The notes under the pieces: model-generated
Told to the model about the DNA's origin: nothing
The model's input: the letters and a program-made list of their open reading frames with translations, nothing else
Database searches by the model: none
Assembly: GCA_002402085.1 (NCBI GenBank)
Contig: NVVB01000029.1
Coordinates: 1-12,827, forward strand
DNA from: Gammaproteobacteria bacterium
GTDB taxonomy: Bacteria; Pseudomonadota; Gammaproteobacteria; Pseudomonadales; UBA3067
Reading direction: 5' to 3'
Length of the DNA: 12,827 nucleotides
Shown here: piece after piece, positions 6,340-12,827 of the stretch
Numbering within the stretch: the first letter of the stretch is position 1
How the letters are laid out: every line of letters starts with the position of its first letter
Program-made: the position numbers and the translations under genes

Positions 6340-7659
6340 ATGAATAAGAATGAGTTTAATGCAGGATTAATGGAGTTTCTGGACGCGTCTCCCTCGCCAT
6401 TTCATGGGGTTTTCTCACTAATCGAGCGATTAAACCAGGCGGGATTTGTTGCCTTAGATGAAGCCGAGTCGTGGGACCTTCACACTGGCGGTCAGTATTA
6501 CGTAATAAGGAATCATTCTTCAATTGTTGCGTTTCGCCTCGGTCAGGGCAATGTCGTCGAACATGGCTTTCGTATGGTGGGCGCGCATACGGATAGCCCC
6601 TGCCTAAAAGTTAAACCGGTGCCTGAGATTAACCGCCATAGTTACTTTCAAGTCGGAGTAGAGGTCTATGGTGGGGTGTTGCTTAATACCTGGTTCGACC
6701 GGGATCTGTCCTTAGCGGGGCGCATCACCTATCTAGACGCGGAAGGGGATGTTCATAATGCCTTAGTGGATTTCGCTCATCCTATTGCGGTGATCCCTAG
6801 TTTGGCTATCCACCTTAATAGGGAAGCCAATAAGAATAAGACCGTGAATCCCCAAAAAGAGTTGCCGCCCATCATGATGCAGGGTTTAGACCCAAGCTCA
6901 GGTGAAAGCGGGGGGGAATTTAAAATTCTGTTGGCTAAGCAAGCCCAGGTGCAAGGCATCTCAAACGTACATGAAATATTAGATTTTGAAATGTCGTTTT
7001 ACGATTGTCAGAAGTCGGCTTTAGTTGGAATCGATGAGGATTTTATTGCCAGTGCGCGACTAGACAATTTGTTAAGTTGTTACGCTGGGATGAATGGGTT
7101 GATGCATTCCTGTGAAGGCGATGAAGACGTTAATGCCGTGCTGGTCTGTAGTGATCACGAAGAAGTGGGCAGCGTCTCGGCTGCGGGGGCTCAAGGGCCA
7201 TTTTTGAAGTCGGTATTAGAACGAATTTGTGGCCATCAAGAGAATTTCAGTCGAGCGATGGCCCGTTCAATGATGATTTCCGTGGATAATGCCCATGGCA
7301 TCCATCCTAACTATCCAGAAAAACATGATGCGCTTCATGGTCCGATACTGAATAAGGGCCCGGTTATTAAAGTCAATGCGAACCAACGTTACGCGACGAA
7401 TAGCGAGACAAGTGGGATTTTCCGTAGCCTGTGCCGCCATGTTGATGTGCCTGTACAGTCTTTCGTGGTCCGTTCAGATATGGGCTGTGGAAGTACTATT
7501 GGCCCGATTACTGCGTCTGAATTAGGCGTTAAGACCATTGACGTCGGGGTGCCGACCTTTGCGATGCATTCAATTCGAGAGCTTGCCGGCGCGGATGATG
7601 CCTATGCGTTATCGAAAGTGCTCAAGGCTTTTTATGGCCAAGTAGACGAAGAATCTTAA
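6340..7659 (+). CDS. apeB: M18 family zinc aminopeptidase
   Basis: The protein has 439 residues, the normal length for bacterial M18 aminopeptidases (ApeB/PepC, relatives of aspartyl aminopeptidase). These are cytoplasmic, large oligomeric, two-zinc enzymes that release N-terminal amino acids from peptides. The N-terminus [20 protein letters not shown] (10-29) is the family start signature and supports ATG 6340 despite a weak ribosome binding site. Expected metal ligands are visible: His83 in [13 protein letters not shown], Asp242 in SARLDNL, the pair Glu274/Glu275 in SDHEEVGS (general base and ligand), Asp316 in SVDNAHG, and His410 in PTFAMHS. The enzyme therefore looks fully active. It appears to be a single-gene housekeeping unit, unrelated to either neighbour. 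Its last 38 bases overlap the 3' end of the opposite-strand glycosyltransferase. Confidence 0.95.
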   Translation: MNKNEFNAGLMEFLDASPSPFHGVFSLIERLNQAGFVALDEAESWDLHTGGQYYVIRNHSSIVAFRLGQGNVVEHGFRMVGAHTDSPCLKVKPVPEINRHSYFQVGVEVYGGVLLNTWFDRDLSLAGRITYLDAEGDVHNALVDFAHPIAVIPSLAIHLNREANKNKTVNPQKELPPIMMQGLDPSSGESGGEFKILLAKQAQVQGISNVHEILDFEMSFYDCQKSALVGIDEDFIASARLDNLLSCYAGMNGLMHSCEGDEDVNAVLVCSDHEEVGSVSAAGAQGPFLKSVLERICGHQENFSRAMARSMMISVDNAHGIHPNYPEKHDALHGPILNKGPVIKVNANQRYATNSETSGIFRSLCRHVDVPVQSFVVRSDMGCGSTIGPITASELGVKTIDVGVPTFAMHSIRELAGADDAYALSKVLKAFYGQVDEES

Positions 7660-8635
7660 ATTTAAGCGACCATTGCCTTAGTTCTTGGTCGCGTATTTCG
7701 ATTTGAACTTGGTGCTTGGGTCGCAAGCCATCAGTAATACCTGCAATCATCATCTGTAAACGTAATAAACGCTGGTTCGCAAGAGTAAGGTTAATGAGTA
7801 GTAATCCGCTTAAGCGAACGAGTGTTTTAAGCTTCCAGTAGCGGGGAGTGTGGTCTAGTTTATAGGTCAAAAGGCTGTTTCGAAACGTGTAATAGTTTCG
7901 GATTGGCTCATGAATTGGAAATATAATAGACCTGCCTAGCCACAGCTTAATGTGCCGTATGCCAATTTTATGGGCCATAAAGGTTTGGGGCAAACCCTTC
8001 AGGTGAAAGCCTTTCGCGATCGCTCGAAAGCACCATTCGGTATCAATGTGATCGATAAAATAGTCACTTTTAAAATCACCTATTTCCGTTAGCGCTTGTA
8101 TTTTTATTAATGTCCCTGAAGAAAACAGGAATTCTACGTCGTACGCGCTTTTTGTAAGCTGTTGGTAATAACGTTTCTGGACGTTATTATGGTCTTGGTT
8201 ACAGATAAAAAAGCCCGTGTCTATTTCATGGATATTCGGGGCGCTAAACGGCCCTGCTGCGGCTAGGTGGTTGTCTGTAGCGAATGCATTAAGAAGCGAT
8301 TGCACCATGTTGCGCTGAGGTGTGCTGTCTTGATCCATTATCAGCAGGTAGGGGAATCCCTTTTGCTTGGCGCATTCGGCAGCAAAATTTAGCGCGTAAC
8401 CCAGCCCCTTATTTTGGTCGAATTCAGTAATTTCATTTATAAGGATGGCGTGTTCATGGATGGCTTCTTTAACCCAGTGTGCGGCTGAATTATCGATTAT
8501 ATGCAAGTAGTCAACTTGGCTACGTAGCGCGTTTAAATTCTTCAATAATAATGTTAACTCGGGCTTATAGGTCACTACCACACAATAGCTTGTGTGCTTG
8601 AGTGGGCTTACTGATAACTGTTGTACTCGAGGCAT
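7622..8635 (-). CDS. GT2 glycosyltransferase, rhamnosyltransferase-like (RfbF/WbbL type)
   Basis: The protein has 337 residues with a GT-A fold. Motifs in order: CVVVTYKP (18-25), HIIDNS (45-50), NKGLGYALN (75-83), the metal/nucleotide motif IMDQDS (99-104, the DXD equivalent), FSSGTLI (171-177), [13 protein letters not shown] (193-205, which includes the catalytic-base region), and RNYYTFRN (246-253). The DQDS and IDTEWC pair is characteristic of dTDP-L-rhamnose-dependent transferases that build O-antigen or similar chains. The donor is thus inferred, not shown. A hydrophobic stretch near 268-286 probably anchors it at the inner face of the cytoplasmic membrane. The start ATG (8635) has only a weak ribosome binding site and lies 24 nt after the previous gene, so the two are probably co-transcribed. 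The 3' end overlaps apeB tail to tail. Confidence 0.85.
   Translation of the reverse strand: MPRVQQLSVSPLKHTSYCVVVTYKPELTLLLKNLNALRSQVDYLHIIDNSAAHWVKEAIHEHAILINEITEFDQNKGLGYALNFAAECAKQKGFPYLLIMDQDSTPQRNMVQSLLNAFATDNHLAAAGPFSAPNIHEIDTGFFICNQDHNNVQKRYYQQLTKSAYDVEFLFSSGTLIKIQALTEIGDFKSDYFIDHIDTEWCFRAIAKGFHLKGLPQTFMAHKIGIRHIKLWLGRSIIFPIHEPIRNYYTFRNSLLTYKLDHTPRYWKLKTLVRLSGLLLINLTLANQRLLRLQMMIAGITDGLRPKHQVQIEIRDQELRQWSLKFKILRLLGHKKP
7666..7698 (+). terminator. Possible apeB terminator inside the opposing gene
   Basis: Seven bases after the apeB stop, GCGACCA (7666-7672) pairs perfectly with TGGTCGC (7686-7692) across a 13-base loop, followed by GTATTT. The stem is strong but the loop is long and the T tract poor, so termination would be partial. 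It lies within the coding end of the minus-strand glycosyltransferase. Confidence 0.33.
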
Positions 8636-8659
8636 TAATCGCGGGCCTGTAAAACTAAA

Positions 8660-9598
8660 TTAATTCAACCAATAGAATTTCTGAACACTGAGTAATCGCT
8701 TGATCGACACAGGGATTACTTTTTCCAGCAAGCCTAAGCGAAACCCAATGTATTTAATTGCCGTACTGAGGATTACTCCAGGGGCAAGGTGACTACGTTT
8801 AATGCCCAATGACTTAAGCTGTCGAATCAAGAAGCGGACTCCTTCGCGATCTGTGGACCCGAACATATTGTTGATCCACTGCTCCCTATGATGAAAGACA
8901 CCAATATCGAAGTAGCGCTGGAACAGCTCCTTAATACTGAAATTATGGGAGTGATGTACTTGTGCGCTGGCTTGGTAGCGTATGCGATAGTTTCTTTTGA
9001 GTAGCATTGCAGAGACAAACATGTCTTCGCTTACTAAGCTCTTTTTTGGAAAACCGCCAATCTCGACAACAGACGCGCGTCGATAGGCTGAAAATGAATT
9101 CGATAAAAAAGGCGTCTTTATGCCCAATCTAGTACGGTCTGCGAACGATTTGGTTTGTGATTGATTTGGGTAATTAAAATTACGGATTGCTGCGGCAGAG
9201 TATGAGGCGTTTTGTTTTGGAAGTTGCTTTCCGTAACTCGCCGCGACGAGTTCTTCTTTAAAGGGCGTTAGGAGTTCTTCGAATGCGCGCGGGTCGGTTA
9301 AAATCGCGTCTTGAGTCATATAGATTAGGAAATCCATGTCGTGCAAAATCTCCAGCCCTAATTGACGCGTGCCTCCGTGATTAAAGCTATGTCTTGGAAT
9401 AAAACGTATTTCGAAATCTTCATCTTGGCTATTGTGTACGCTTCCGTCGTAAGACGACGAATCGATGATCAATATACGTTTGGGTTGAAGCGTTTGCTTC
9501 TTTAGACCCTCAATCCATTGTTGCCATTCAGTGCCTGGGTTAAGGGTGGGCACGAACAAGCCGATTTTATTTCGAATCCCTTCTAGCCATTCATCCAT
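8660..9598 (-). CDS. GT2 glycosyltransferase, rhamnosyltransferase-like
   Basis: The protein has 312 residues with a GT-A fold. It begins with IGLFVPTLNPG (12-22), a GT2 first strand, then LIIDSSSYDGS (43-53), FNHGGTRQLG (72-81), and IYMTQDA (92-98), where TQD takes the place of the metal-binding DXD. KTPFLSNSFSAYRR (161-174), SEDMFVS (190-196, with the ED catalytic-base pair) and HHSHNFSIKELFQRYFDIG (215-233) follow. The NHGGTR, TQDA and HSHN-RYFDIG combination is typical of transferases annotated as rhamnosyltransferases in O-antigen loci. Acceptor and linkage cannot be inferred. ATG 9598 has an AGGA about 10 bases upstream. It is separated by 182 bp from the upstream gene, so it may carry its own promoter together with the gene after it. 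Confidence 0.85.
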   Translation of the reverse strand: MDEWLEGIRNKIGLFVPTLNPGTEWQQWIEGLKKQTLQPKRILIIDSSSYDGSVHNSQDEDFEIRFIPRHSFNHGGTRQLGLEILHDMDFLIYMTQDAILTDPRAFEELLTPFKEELVAASYGKQLPKQNASYSAAAIRNFNYPNQSQTKSFADRTRLGIKTPFLSNSFSAYRRASVVEIGGFPKKSLVSEDMFVSAMLLKRNYRIRYQASAQVHHSHNFSIKELFQRYFDIGVFHHREQWINNMFGSTDREGVRFLIRQLKSLGIKRSHLAPGVILSTAIKYIGFRLGLLEKVIPVSIKRLLSVQKFYWLN

Positions 9599-9748
9599 CC
9601 AATGGTTTTCCTATGTCGATGGATTATCTCAAGTTATAACTGCGAACACACAATTAATAGTGCCCACTTAAAGAATAGATTCTTGTTCGGAAATATCCAC
9701 TGGCATTCATTCGAGGGTTTTAATTTGTGAAGCGGGTGTTTTTCTTGC

Positions 9749-9769
9749 CTGTTATACGTCGTATAACAG
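9749..9769. promoter_or_regulatory. Perfect 21-bp palindrome in the glycosyltransferase gap
   Basis: CTGTTATACG (9749-9758) and CGTATAACAG (9760-9769) are exact reverse complements about a single central T. It lies 11 bases beyond the stop of the large minus-strand glycosyltransferase and about 150 bases before the start of the next gene. Read on the minus strand the stem is followed by an A-rich, not T-rich, tract, which argues against an intrinsic terminator. A dimeric-regulator operator or an RNA-stabilising hairpin are the alternatives. Confidence 0.5.
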
Positions 9770-9780
9770 AATTATAGAGC

Positions 9781-12183
9781 CTAAGATGTGCTTGCTTTGG
9801 CTAGTCGCGCTTTTATACGTTGTTGCCAAGGTTTAGGGATAATCTTGGTTATTGGTCCCATTAGACGTAAACGCTTCAGATAGCGTAATGTGTTGAGCGC
9901 AGTCGCTGCCCAATGATCTGATGTGGATTGAATATGATGGTCGGAATAACGATGAAAAGAGGCGCTATGTTCGCGAATGTAGTCATAAGCGAGCGGTGTT
10001 CTTGAGGGAATTCCTTTTAGATAGCGTGATGGGTAAAAGCTAGGGGTTAATGTGCTTTGAATCCAAGTCCGTGCTGGCGCTGTGTTAGGCGGGGCTAAGG
10101 TCGGCGAGTCTGGGTTGAAGGAGTCAAGGTTGCAGGCGTCTAGGTTGCTTGAGTTTAAGCGCGATGAAGCGCTGTTGAACGATGCGGCCGGTTCAATTGA
10201 TTTACGCCCTTCGTTGGATCGGGTTGTTGAGGGCGAGTGGTTTAGTTGTTTATCGTGAATATAGTTGAATATCGGCAGTATTTTTGTCGGACTGCTATGC
10301 CAGTCGTAGACCCAGCTTTGCGGTCTGCCTGATAATCGCTCCGGAAAGGCGCCGATATTGGGGGCAAGAATAGGCAAGCCTAACGCGAGAACGCTACTGA
10401 GTGTATAGCTGTAAGTTTCGGGCCAGAGTGCGGGAAACCAAATTAAATTTGGCTTTAACGCGGTTATTTTAGTGGCTAGTTCTTTGTCGTGGTACTTTCC
10501 TGTGACAGTGATTAAGTCGTCTAGTTGGCGGTAGGCGTATCCCACTAAGAAAAACTTTAGGTTGAGTGTGGCGTCATCTTCTTTTCCGCGTGCAGTCAAT
10601 TCTTTGTGATACATCGCGGTGGCTTCTAACAAATCTGCGCCTTTCTCTTTGCTTAATGCGCCGATGACAATGACATTAAAGGGCGTTGATGGATTATAGG
10701 TTGAAGCTTGAGGATTGAACCTAGGGCTGGGGTATATCGTGTGGGGATCACTGTGTAATTCAGTAGTAATGTTGATGTTCTTACAAAACGAGTGATACAA
10801 AGCACTTGTTTGGTAAGAAGGTGAAATTATTCGTGATGCATTATTCAGTAAGGTGGCTCTTTTTTGTTTCCACTCAGGCACGCTCATATTAAAGGGCTGT
10901 GCCCGTAGGGATGTTGAGAGCTGGGACGTAAGATTTTGTTGGCGAGTATTCTTTTTGCCCAGGTAGCGCCCTTGATTATCAATAATGCACTGATTGCCTT
11001 CTAGCAAGTAATAATCATGTAGAGTAATGTCATACTCGCATTTTAATGCTGAAGGTAAATCAAGCACTTCGGCGGGTAAGCCTAAAAGATGATGCATGTG
11101 AATGTGATCGATTTTAATGACATTACATAAATCGATTAAGTGTTGAAGTTGACTCGGGATCTCAAATTTCAGCGTCTGATTGTAGCGACCAATATGGAGG
11201 GCGACTAAATTTTCTGAAAGCGGGTATAGTTCTATGTATTCAACACTGGTTTTATTTTGCTGTTTTAATAGATTGATATGTTTGAGCGTACCACCCCCCC
11301 AAGCGTGTCGTAATATCAGTACGTTTGGCACCTTATTGTTCGCTAATATTGCAAGCAATGCAGCCGTGCGCAATGGTGCGACAGGGTCACGGCTTATAAA
11401 TTCCTGGATGGTACTGTGGTAGCTTGGGTGGAGTTGATTGAGTTGTTGCATGGCTTTTTCGATGAGTTGTTTCTTTTCATCACTAAAGCTGCGCCCACCG
11501 TGATGATGTACATAAGTGTCTGCGCATAATAAATTACTCCAATACTGTGCTTTTGCACGGAAACAGAAGTCATTCTCTTCTCCGTACCCTCTACCAAAGT
11601 GCTGCTCACTAAACGCACCAATTCGGTCGAGAATAGTGCGACGAATGTACATGCAAAACCCTACGCCGGTGGGGATTTCGAGAGACCTGCGAGCATTAAC
11701 GATCGAGAATACACGGTCTATTTGTCGACTTTGAGAGGCCTTAAGATCACTGCAATGGTCCATATGAGGAAAACTGCATAAGGTCGCGTTGTTTGAAAAT
11801 GGCGTTACTGTGGCTATTCGGGGTTTACTGTAGGCGCATGCACACAGGCGGTCCGCCCAATCGTTGTTTACTACGGTGTCCGAGTTCAGCAAGATTATAT
11901 CGAGTGTTTGAGCGATTCCTATGCCTTCATTAACGGTATAAACAAAGCCTTTGTTGGACTTGTGGTATATTCCGCGAATATTGACGTGCATTTGAGCTAG
12001 GTTTTCTATGTAGGGGCGAACCTTGTCGTCCGTTGAGCAATCTTCGATGAGGTATATCTCTAATTGCTTTTTATTATTGCTATTTAATACAGAATCAATG
12101 CATTGTTTTGTTTCAGCGAGGGCATTATAGATTGGTATAATGACGGCAATTGTACTGGGCTGCTTGAGATGCATGCTCATCAT
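9781..12183 (-). CDS. Bifunctional glycosyltransferase: GT2 domain fused to GT-B (GT4-like) domain
   Basis: The protein has 800 residues and two transferase domains. The N-terminal GT2/GT-A domain (about 12-235) shows VIIPIYNA (14-21), EDCSTDD (47-53), the DXD-type LLNSDTVV (98-105), GRGYGEENDFCFRA (197-210) and HHHGGRSF (226-233). A GT-B part (about 285-720) starts with LRHAWGGGTLKHI (291-303), a sugar-transferase N-domain signature, and continues with GALSKEKGADLLE (508-520) and LWPETYSYTLSSVLALGLP (586-604). In the last segment Glu589 is present, but the second Glu of the E-x7-E motif is Ser597. A low-complexity stretch (about 650-705) built partly of 15-nt repeats interrupts the C-domain. 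It probably adds two sugars in polysaccharide synthesis at the cytoplasmic membrane; donors are unknown. The start is one of ATG 12183, 12180 or 12174, with a weak GGAT upstream. It lies 82 nt after the coiled-coil gene on the same strand. Confidence 0.85.
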   Translation of the reverse strand: MMSMHLKQPSTIAVIIPIYNALAETKQCIDSVLNSNNKKQLEIYLIEDCSTDDKVRPYIENLAQMHVNIRGIYHKSNKGFVYTVNEGIGIAQTLDIILLNSDTVVNNDWADRLCACAYSKPRIATVTPFSNNATLCSFPHMDHCSDLKASQSRQIDRVFSIVNARRSLEIPTGVGFCMYIRRTILDRIGAFSEQHFGRGYGEENDFCFRAKAQYWSNLLCADTYVHHHGGRSFSDEKKQLIEKAMQQLNQLHPSYHSTIQEFISRDPVAPLRTAALLAILANNKVPNVLILRHAWGGGTLKHINLLKQQNKTSVEYIELYPLSENLVALHIGRYNQTLKFEIPSQLQHLIDLCNVIKIDHIHMHHLLGLPAEVLDLPSALKCEYDITLHDYYLLEGNQCIIDNQGRYLGKKNTRQQNLTSQLSTSLRAQPFNMSVPEWKQKRATLLNNASRIISPSYQTSALYHSFCKNINITTELHSDPHTIYPSPRFNPQASTYNPSTPFNVIVIGALSKEKGADLLEATAMYHKELTARGKEDDATLNLKFFLVGYAYRQLDDLITVTGKYHDKELATKITALKPNLIWFPALWPETYSYTLSSVLALGLPILAPNIGAFPERLSGRPQSWVYDWHSSPTKILPIFNYIHDKQLNHSPSTTRSNEGRKSIEPAASFNSASSRLNSSNLDACNLDSFNPDSPTLAPPNTAPARTWIQSTLTPSFYPSRYLKGIPSRTPLAYDYIREHSASFHRYSDHHIQSTSDHWAATALNTLRYLKRLRLMGPITKIIPKPWQQRIKARLAKASTS
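10102..10161 (-). repeat. Degenerate 15-nt tandem repeats inside the large glycosyltransferase
   Basis: Four consecutive 15-base units (10102-10116, 10117-10131, 10132-10146, 10147-10161) share the pattern of GAGTC or GCGTC followed by GGTT in the first three; the fourth is diverged. On the coding strand they give five-residue steps such as NLDAC, NLDSF, NPDSP. The length is a multiple of three, so copy changes would keep frame. Confidence 0.6.
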
Positions 12184-12265
12184 TACGTTTATCCGCGTGC
12201 TTATTTATTTCATTGGGCGTGTTTGTGGTGTTCTCTGCGCCAACCGCGTGTTAATGGCGTGCTGT
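12184..12265 (-). other. Short spacer between the coiled-coil and GT2/GT-B genes
   Basis: These 82 bases hold no gene and no hairpin that looks like a terminator. ACGCGG occurs twice on the minus strand. Read-through transcription from the coiled-coil gene into the glycosyltransferase is likely. Confidence 0.4.
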
Positions 12266-12827
12266 TTAGTTTGCTTTTTGGAGTAGGTTTTTAAATCGCC
12301 GAGGCAGCGGCCTTATAAAGTAATAAACCTCTCGAAACAACGACACAAAGTAATCGGTAATGATGACTATTTTTATATCACTGTGCATTGAGTATAAACG
12401 GTCGTTCAGCAGGTCGATTTGCGCGGACTGAGATTCGTTGTCTTGTTGCATTGATTGGTTGGTTTCTTGAAGTGTTAGGAGGCTTTCTTTTTGAATGATG
12501 AGGTTTTCTTCCAGTGCAACGTTTTTTTGTTCAATCGTTTGATTAATGACTTCAAATTCATCGTTGCTGGTTTGGATTGATTGGTTGATTACTTGGAATT
12601 CTTGGTTGCTGGCTTGCAATGTTTCAATAGCATCATTTTTAGTGGAAAGCTGCTCATCCCTTTCGCGCACAATATCTCGGGCATAAGACAATTCATCCCC
12701 GATTTCTATTAAGATCTTTCGTGAGTTAAGTGTGTTGTGTATTAGCTTTGAATTAAAGTGTTTGTAAAATTCAGCGTCAAGGAGTGATTCAGCGTAGTTG
12801 AGGCGGAGCAATATTTCTTTTAGTGTG
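12266..12827 (-). CDS. Coiled-coil protein of the polysaccharide locus, C-terminal part (5' truncated)
   Basis: The frame stays open to the window edge, so the gene's start lies outside; a TTG at 12811 is unlikely to be the real start because the reading frame continues upstream as TLKEIL. About 187 residues are visible. A helical stretch (LRLNYAESLLDAEFYKHF) leads into a Gln/Asn/Glu-rich coiled coil (about 110 residues) containing a duplicated 14-residue unit, ASNQEFQVINQSIQ and TSNDEFEVINQTIE. The C-terminus (IVIITDYFVSLFREVYYFIR, then PLPRRFKNLLQKAN) is amphipathic and basic and could lie on the membrane. Coiled-coil tails of this kind occur on methyltransferases, glycosyltransferases and chain-length regulators of surface polysaccharide loci. 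The enzymatic part, if any, is outside the window, so I give no function. It probably heads the transcript of the downstream glycosyltransferases. Confidence 0.7.
   Translation of the reverse strand, partial: TLKEILLRLNYAESLLDAEFYKHFNSKLIHNTLNSRKILIEIGDELSYARDIVRERDEQLSTKNDAIETLQASNQEFQVINQSIQTSNDEFEVINQTIEQKNVALEENLIIQKESLLTLQETNQSMQQDNESQSAQIDLLNDRLYSMHSDIKIVIITDYFVSLFREVYYFIRPLPRRFKNLLQKAN
12530..12613 (-). repeat. 42-nt tandem duplication in the coiled-coil gene
   Basis: Two adjacent 42-base units, 12530-12571 and 12572-12613, clearly resemble each other (both contain TTGATTA and end in GTTGCTGG plus one base). They encode two 14-residue, two-heptad steps of the coiled coil, so the duplication lengthens the coil by a whole number of heptads without changing register. 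Confidence 0.75.

Noticed and set aside
11394..11781. Several 60-75 codon open frames on both strands within the large glycosyltransferase
   Set aside because: They overlap conserved GT2-domain codons and have no independent start signals; coding shadows.

Overview
This 12.8 kb stretch looks like chromosomal DNA of a gammaproteobacterium, probably marine or aquatic (moderate, roughly mid-40s GC by eye). The evidence is a TonB-dependent outer-membrane receptor, a Vibrio/Shewanella-style 'TonB2' energy-transduction operon with TtpC and DUF3450 components, a Pseudomonas-type M18 aminopeptidase and a glycosyltransferase cluster. The genus cannot be fixed from the sequence alone.

Region 1 (1-563, + strand): the last 165 codons of a TonB-dependent receptor, ending in the usual C-terminal aromatic residue and followed by a convincing hairpin terminator. 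Region 2 (564-867): a non-coding leader with a 15-bp tandem repeat and a strong inverted repeat (816-839) just before the next gene. Region 3 (868-5999, + strand): a compact six-gene operon encoding a DUF3450 periplasmic coiled-coil protein, a TtpC-like ExbB-family protein with a periplasmic extension, a small ExbB2, ExbD2, a short TonB2 and a secreted TPR protein. Spacing runs from a 14-nt overlap to 45 nt. Together the proteins should form an inner-membrane, proton-driven complex (TtpC/ExbB/ExbD) that energises TonB, with DUF3450 and TPR as periplasmic accessories. The TonB should serve outer-membrane receptors such as the one encoded just upstream.

Region 4 (6000-6339): a gap with a foldable element but no clear terminator. 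Region 5 (6340-7659, + strand): an intact M18 zinc aminopeptidase (ApeB type) whose 3' end overlaps the opposing gene by 38 bp.

Region 6 (7622-12827, - strand, read right to left): surface-polysaccharide genes. These are the C-terminal part of a coiled-coil protein with an internal 42-nt duplication, an 800-residue two-domain glycosyltransferase (GT2 plus GT-B), a 182-bp gap carrying a 21-bp palindrome, and two rhamnosyltransferase-like GT2 enzymes. This is most likely the end of an O-antigen or capsule locus.

I do not see a wholly new system. The least ordinary points are the accessory-rich TonB2 operon, the two strong palindromic sites, the altered active-site motif and repeat-built insertion in the fused glycosyltransferase, and the repeat-containing coiled coil.
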